The notes under the pieces were generated by a model. The model was not told the origin of the DNA. It made no database searches and saw only the letters and a program-made list of their open reading frames with translations. The position numbers were made by a program, and so were the translations under genes. From Mycobacterium sp. DL99 (GTDB lineage: Bacteria; Actinomycetota; Actinomycetes; Mycobacteriales; Mycobacteriaceae), in NCBI RefSeq assembly GCF_004762045.1, contig NZ_SJOM01000007.1, forward strand, positions 1 through 64,000: a DNA stretch of 64,000 bases, in the 5' to 3' direction. Every line of letters starts with the position of its first letter. Position 1 is the stretch's first letter. Shown piece by piece: positions 60,254 through 64,000 of the stretch.

Positions 60254-61432
60254 ATGAGTTTGCCTCCCCCGCCGGGTTCGTTTGGGCAGCAACCGCCGAT
60301 GGGTGGTGGCGGTCAGCCTGGCGGTGGTGCGCCGCAACCGTGGCAGCAGCCCGGTGGCCAGGCCGGCCCGCCGCCGGGTGGTCCGCCGCCGTGGGGTCCG
60401 CAACAACAGTGGGCTGGCGGCCCCCCGCCGCCGCCCAACGGTGGCCGAAAAACCAAATGGATCCTCGGCGGACTTGCTCTGGTGCTGGCGATCGCATTGG
60501 CCGTCGTCATCACGGTGCTCGTCGTCAAGCCCGATAGTGGCGGAAATGGTCCGTCGAATGCCGGGCCCGAGGGCTCCAAATCCGTATTTGCGAGCGCCGA
60601 CGACACCGGACCTGCCGGCATCATCACCGATGATCCCACCTGTGATGCGTGGAATAGCATCGCCAATGAATACGCGTCAGCGGCCAAGTCTGTTAACTGG
60701 GACGATCGGGATTTCAACATCCCCGCGAGTTCATGGACGTCAGAACAGCGCGGCATGTACGAAAGCGTCGGAAAAGCGATGACCGAGGCGGGTGATCAAA
60801 CCGCAAATTTGGTTAAGAAGACGCCGCACCGGGTAATGCGCGCACTGTACGGGCAGTTTATTGCATACACGCGAGCATTTGTTGAACGTATTCAATCCTA
60901 TACGGCTGACGACGATAATCTGGTGGCAGCGTCGAACGGCGCCGGTAGTGGCCTGGTGAATATTTGTGCAGCAATTCGATACCGTTCTGCGCAGGCAGTC
61001 GCCCCACTGGTAGAGGCAGTGCCTGGACCTACGAAAGTTGCCGCGCCCCAAGAGGCCTCCGCGCCCGCGAGATTCCTCGCAGAGTCCAACCCGACATGTA
61101 GCGATTGGGACGCGCTAGTTTCGAAATTTGATGATGACACGAAATCATGGAGATCGATTGATAAAAACATACCGGCCAAAGAATGGAGCCCGGAGCAGAA
61201 GTCGGTAAACGATGCCGTGGCCCCGATCATGACGGCGAGCGCGGATGAAATAGAGCGTTTAGGTCGACAAAGCGGCAATCCGGAGCTGGAAGATATAGCT
61301 ATTTTGGCAGCGCAGTATCGGCGCGCATTTGTTATTGCGCTCCCTGGCTATACCGCCGCTGACGCCTATTTGGAACTAACTGCGACCAATCTCGTGCGAT
61401 TGGTAAACTGGGCATGTAAGTCACCATCATGA
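60254..61432 (+). CDS. Membrane protein with a duplicated extracellular domain, between espJ and espK
   Basis: The 392 aa protein has a Pro/Gly/Gln-rich cytoplasmic tail (1-65) and one membrane segment (about 69-91). Two copies of a helical domain of about 115 residues follow. Each begins with a Cys-containing motif (DPTCDAWN near 133; NPTCSDWD near 279), continues with a NIPA..W...Q pattern (FNIPASSWTSEQ; KNIPAKEWSPEQ) and ends with a second Cys (LVNICAAI; LVNWACKS). I do not recognise the domain. The stop overlaps espK (ATGA), so it is probably an ESX-1-linked accessory. GTG 60248 is an alternative start. Sequence from about 60.7 kb is less GC-rich than the flanks. Confidence 0.75.
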   Translation: MSLPPPPGSFGQQPPMGGGGQPGGGAPQPWQQPGGQAGPPPGGPPPWGPQQQWAGGPPPPPNGGRKTKWILGGLALVLAIALAVVITVLVVKPDSGGNGPSNAGPEGSKSVFASADDTGPAGIITDDPTCDAWNSIANEYASAAKSVNWDDRDFNIPASSWTSEQRGMYESVGKAMTEAGDQTANLVKKTPHRVMRALYGQFIAYTRAFVERIQSYTADDDNLVAASNGAGSGLVNICAAIRYRSAQAVAPLVEAVPGPTKVAAPQEASAPARFLAESNPTCSDWDALVSKFDDDTKSWRSIDKNIPAKEWSPEQKSVNDAVAPIMTASADEIERLGRQSGNPELEDIAILAAQYRRAFVIALPGYTAADAYLELTATNLVRLVNWACKSPS

Positions 61433-63729
61433 TGGGTACCGAAGGACCGAAGAAGCCTTCCGGCGGTTATCGCGACAAGATGGTAGGAGCTGGGGCGTGG
61501 CCGGAGACGGATGAGTCAGTATTCAGCAACCGTCAGACCGCTTTGGGTGGCATACATAGAGAGCTGACTGGAGCTAAGGAAGGTTGGCAATCTGGTCAGT
61601 CGTATCTCAAGAGTGAGAACACGTGGGCCGGCGTCTCTGCAACTGCCGCGAATATCAAGGTCGACACCCACACAAAGGCTATGGAGGCCCATGAGCAGCA
61701 ACTCACCAAGGCCACAGGATGGTGCGGAGAAGCTCTAGGGCTAATTGGCAGAGTGAAGGACGCGATCGTCAATACCGTCGAAACAGCGGTTGAGGTCATT
61801 GACGATACGGTTTCCGCCGCGAAGGGTGAGAACACCGACGGGGCTGTCGGCAAAATCCAAGACAAGGCCTATGAGCTGAACAAGTCAATTGTTCAATGGG
61901 GCGCTGACACCGCCCTGGGTAAAGATGGTGTTTCTCCTGACCCGCCGAAATACGGCAAAGAGGAATTCCAAATCAAGGAAGATGCTGACGGCCATGCCGC
62001 CGAAGGCGAAGGCGGTAACGCGGGTTCGAAAGATAAGCCAGCATTGCTGTTCAGCAATACGTCGTTCAGCGGTGGTTCTAAGGGTGGATTCGCTAGTCCT
62101 CCCGCGGAAGGTGCCGAGTCGGCCGTACCCGAGATCGACGCAGGTCTGTTCGGCAACACACCCAAGGGCGGGGTGCCTAACCCTCCCGAAGCTCCCGCGG
62201 AAGGTGCCGAGTCGGCGGCTGTACCCGAGATCGACACGGGTTTGTTCAGCAACGCTCCTAAGGGTGAAACGCCTGTAGGCGTTCCGGTGGTCCAGCCGCC
62301 AACACAACCTGTTAATCCAGGCAAGGCCGCACCCACACCACCGTCGTCACCCTTGACCTCTCCGCCGCCTACCCCTTCAGCGCCATCAGGTGGTGCGCCC
62401 AACCTGTCAGGCGCGGGTACCGGAGCCACTGGCGCTTCAGGTGCCCCTAGCCCGTTGAGCGGTGGCTTAGGTGGCAGTGGCGCGGAACAAGCTGCGAGCG
62501 CGTCGCCGGCAGCAGGCCAAGCACCAGTCGGTGGGGCACCGACAGATCCGTTGCAGGCCTTCTCGAAGGGGTTCGCGGATTCGGCAGGGACACCGGTTCA
62601 TGCCGCTTCTACTGGCGCACCGCCTTTGGCGCCGGCCCCCACGGTTCCGGCAAGCGATGCGATGGCACCAGCGAGTACCCATGCGGCGCCGACTTCACTG
62701 AGTGGCGCGCAGGCCCCTGCGGCACCGGTGCAGGGGCCTCCGGCGGGCGGTTCGATGGGCATGGGTGGCGGAATGCCGTCGATGCCGCTCGGACCTCCGC
62801 CGACCGCACCTCCGGCCGCGCCAGTGGCGCCGCCGCCCGCAGTCGCACCGCCCCCGGCCCAGCCGGCCAATATCGCTGGCGGTGCGCAGGTGGCGCCCAT
62901 TCCGGTATCGGCTGCGCGGGCCGAGCGAGATGCTGCCCAGAATGCGGCCAAGCGGTCAGGCTCGGATCCGTTGGTGTTGGCACGCAGGATTGCGGCTGCG
63001 CTCAATGCCCCCGATATGGTCAGTCCCGCTGATTACAAGTTCTTCTGGGTGACTGCCGTCACCGTGGACGGCAGTATCGTGGTGGCCAATAACTACGGGT
63101 TGGCGTACATCCCTGAGCACGTTCGGCTGCCTGAGCAGGTCAAGATGGCTTCGGCGGATGAGTCGATGTCGCCGGCGGAGCGTGCGAGTTGCGTAACTCA
63201 ACCGGTCGCGGCACTGCACCGTTGGGCCCACCACCACGGCACGGAACTGCGAGCAGTGATCGCGACCGAGGACCAGCTCAAGAACTCCGATGCTGGTGTG
63301 CACCATGAAGTGCTGGCCCCCGAGGACATCCCTTCGAGCGGCAAGATGGTTGGTCGCGATCGTCTGCAGGTGATTGCTCCGCAGGCGGGGTCCCAACTGA
63401 TGCGGATCAGCGATGGGGATCTAGTGAACGTGCTGCCACCGGCACCGGTTGATACTGCGCAACCCGAGGATCGACGGACCACGTTGTGGTACAAGGTGTG
63501 GGAACCGTTGATGAGCCGTTCTGCCAAGAAGAATGAACAACATCTGCAGGCACTTTTGGAGTACGCCGTGCATGCTCAGGAACAGGCGATTTATGCTGCC
63601 CACATTGCGACACAGGCCGAAGATCAACGCCGGTTCGTCAGTGACTTCGTGTATTGGCAGCACGTTGGACAACTGATTGCCGACGCCCTCGTGGAGCAGG
63701 AAACGGCGCCGAGTAACCAGGATTCGTAA
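61429..63729 (+). CDS. espK: ESX-1 secretion-associated protein EspK
   Basis: The 766 aa protein has a helical N-terminal domain (1 to about 150; GAWPETDESVFSNRQTALGG). A long Pro/Gly/Ala/Ser-rich middle (about 200-495) includes a near-duplicated unit (EGAESAVPEIDAGLFGNTPKG and EGAESAAVPEIDTGLFSNAP). The conserved C-terminal domain (about 500-766) reads IPVSAARAERDAAQNAAKRS, RIAAALNAPDMVSPADYKFF and WVTAVTVDGSIVVANNYGLA. This C-terminal region closely matches EspK (Rv3879c), which helps recruit EspB to EccCb1. ATG 61429 overlaps the preceding stop. Confidence 0.9.
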   Translation: MMGTEGPKKPSGGYRDKMVGAGAWPETDESVFSNRQTALGGIHRELTGAKEGWQSGQSYLKSENTWAGVSATAANIKVDTHTKAMEAHEQQLTKATGWCGEALGLIGRVKDAIVNTVETAVEVIDDTVSAAKGENTDGAVGKIQDKAYELNKSIVQWGADTALGKDGVSPDPPKYGKEEFQIKEDADGHAAEGEGGNAGSKDKPALLFSNTSFSGGSKGGFASPPAEGAESAVPEIDAGLFGNTPKGGVPNPPEAPAEGAESAAVPEIDTGLFSNAPKGETPVGVPVVQPPTQPVNPGKAAPTPPSSPLTSPPPTPSAPSGGAPNLSGAGTGATGASGAPSPLSGGLGGSGAEQAASASPAAGQAPVGGAPTDPLQAFSKGFADSAGTPVHAASTGAPPLAPAPTVPASDAMAPASTHAAPTSLSGAQAPAAPVQGPPAGGSMGMGGGMPSMPLGPPPTAPPAAPVAPPPAVAPPPAQPANIAGGAQVAPIPVSAARAERDAAQNAAKRSGSDPLVLARRIAAALNAPDMVSPADYKFFWVTAVTVDGSIVVANNYGLAYIPEHVRLPEQVKMASADESMSPAERASCVTQPVAALHRWAHHHGTELRAVIATEDQLKNSDAGVHHEVLAPEDIPSSGKMVGRDRLQVIAPQAGSQLMRISDGDLVNVLPPAPVDTAQPEDRRTTLWYKVWEPLMSRSAKKNEQHLQALLEYAVHAQEQAIYAAHIATQAEDQRRFVSDFVYWQHVGQLIADALVEQETAPSNQDS

Positions 63730-63918
63730 CAACCAACGGGATGACAGGAAAGAATTAGCGGAATCTGCACATGTGGCCCGCAATTAGGATTGCCTCCGGG
63801 ACATAAAAAGGCGCGCGGGAAACATGAGCAGGCCGTTCATAGACGAGCTAGCTTCGTTTGCTGCGCGTTTCGGTGGCCATCAACGTTGGCCTCGCGGACG
63901 TAGAGAGGATGGTTTGAA
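63730..63918. other. Gap between espK and the next ESX-1 gene
   Basis: The 189 bp contain no gene. Sequence near 63750-63810 is AT-richer than the surroundings and may hold a promoter for the following gene; I do not see clear boxes. Confidence 0.4.
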
Positions 63919-64000
63919 ATGGGTGTACCTGGGTCGGGCGATCAATTGCGGTACACGACGGAGGGGCTGGAGAGCACAGCCGGCGAATACGAAACGCCTC
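63919..64000 (+). CDS. Start of the next ESX-1 region gene (truncated by the window edge)
   Basis: ATG 63919 (agagaggatgg upstream) opens a frame GVPGSGDQLRYTTEGLESTA that runs off the right edge after about 27 codons. The polar helical pattern would fit the N-terminus of a small WXG100/EspC-like protein, but the fragment is too short to assign. Confidence 0.5.
   Translation, partial: MGVPGSGDQLRYTTEGLESTAGEYETP

Noticed and set aside
1..64000. CRISPR array, rRNA genes or insertion sequences
   Set aside because: No regularly spaced repeat-spacer pattern, rRNA sequence or transposase-like protein was found. The 27-bp repeat at 1339-1419 has no spacers.

Overview
The window reads as the chromosome of a fast-growing mycobacterium (Mycolicibacterium, M. 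smegmatis-like). It is GC-rich. It carries the mycobacterial pstP-fhaB-fhaA signalling genes next to tRNA-Leu(CAG), whiB6, and an almost complete ESX-1 type VII secretion locus with PE, PPE, EsxB and EsxA. All assignments come from reading the proteins and from recall of the families; no database search was run.

Layout. (1) 1-3.5 kb, minus strand: pstP (its 3' end lies outside the left edge), fhaB and fhaA. (2) 3.7-5.4 kb: leuT with a strong downstream hairpin, a small unknown protein, a damaged LppA-like gene and a DUF4190 membrane protein. (3) 5.85-22.3 kb, plus strand: a tightly packed operon encoding a membrane protein, a secreted/anchored von Willebrand A (vWA) protein, a very large tubulin/FtsZ-like protein, a two-pass membrane protein, a beta-sandwich (FN3-like) protein, a GTPase-associated protein (GAP1-like), a second vWA-like protein and a zinc-ribbon GTPase. 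(4) 22.3-28 kb: a tandem family of proline-rich membrane proteins with DUF4190 and/or PknH-like extracellular domains, one of them a deletion pseudogene. (5) 28-30.6 kb, minus strand: rmlA, a LigB-type dioxygenase and a nitroreductase. (6) 30.7-36.4 kb: a second, shortened copy of the operon (FN3-like, GAP1-like and GTPase only), preceded by the leftover tail of the two-pass membrane gene. (7) 36.5-38.3 kb: a PPOX/F420-type enzyme, a pirin and a two-repeat DivIVA-domain mini protein. (8) 38.5-64 kb: whiB6, an Rv3863-like regulator, a MinD-like ATPase and the ESX-1 cluster: espE, espF, espG1, espH, eccA1, eccB1, eccCa1, eccCb1, PE35, PPE68, esxB, esxA, espI, eccD1, then a pseudogene, a DUF4333 lipoprotein, espJ, a duplicated-domain membrane protein, espK and the first codons of the next gene. 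espB, eccE1 and mycP1 are expected beyond the right edge.

How it may work together. The ESX-1 genes supply the chaperones (EspG1, EccA1), membrane channel (EccB1, EccCa1/Cb1, EccD1) and substrates (EsxA/B, PE35/PPE68, Esp proteins), with WhiB6 as regulator. The most unusual content is the 5.85-36.4 kb island: a membrane-linked NTPase system combining a tubulin-like protein, vWA proteins, a GTPase and a GAP1-like partner, partly duplicated. Many of its proteins and its downstream sensor family share a short DPF(G) motif in their proline-rich tails, which suggests a common docking partner.
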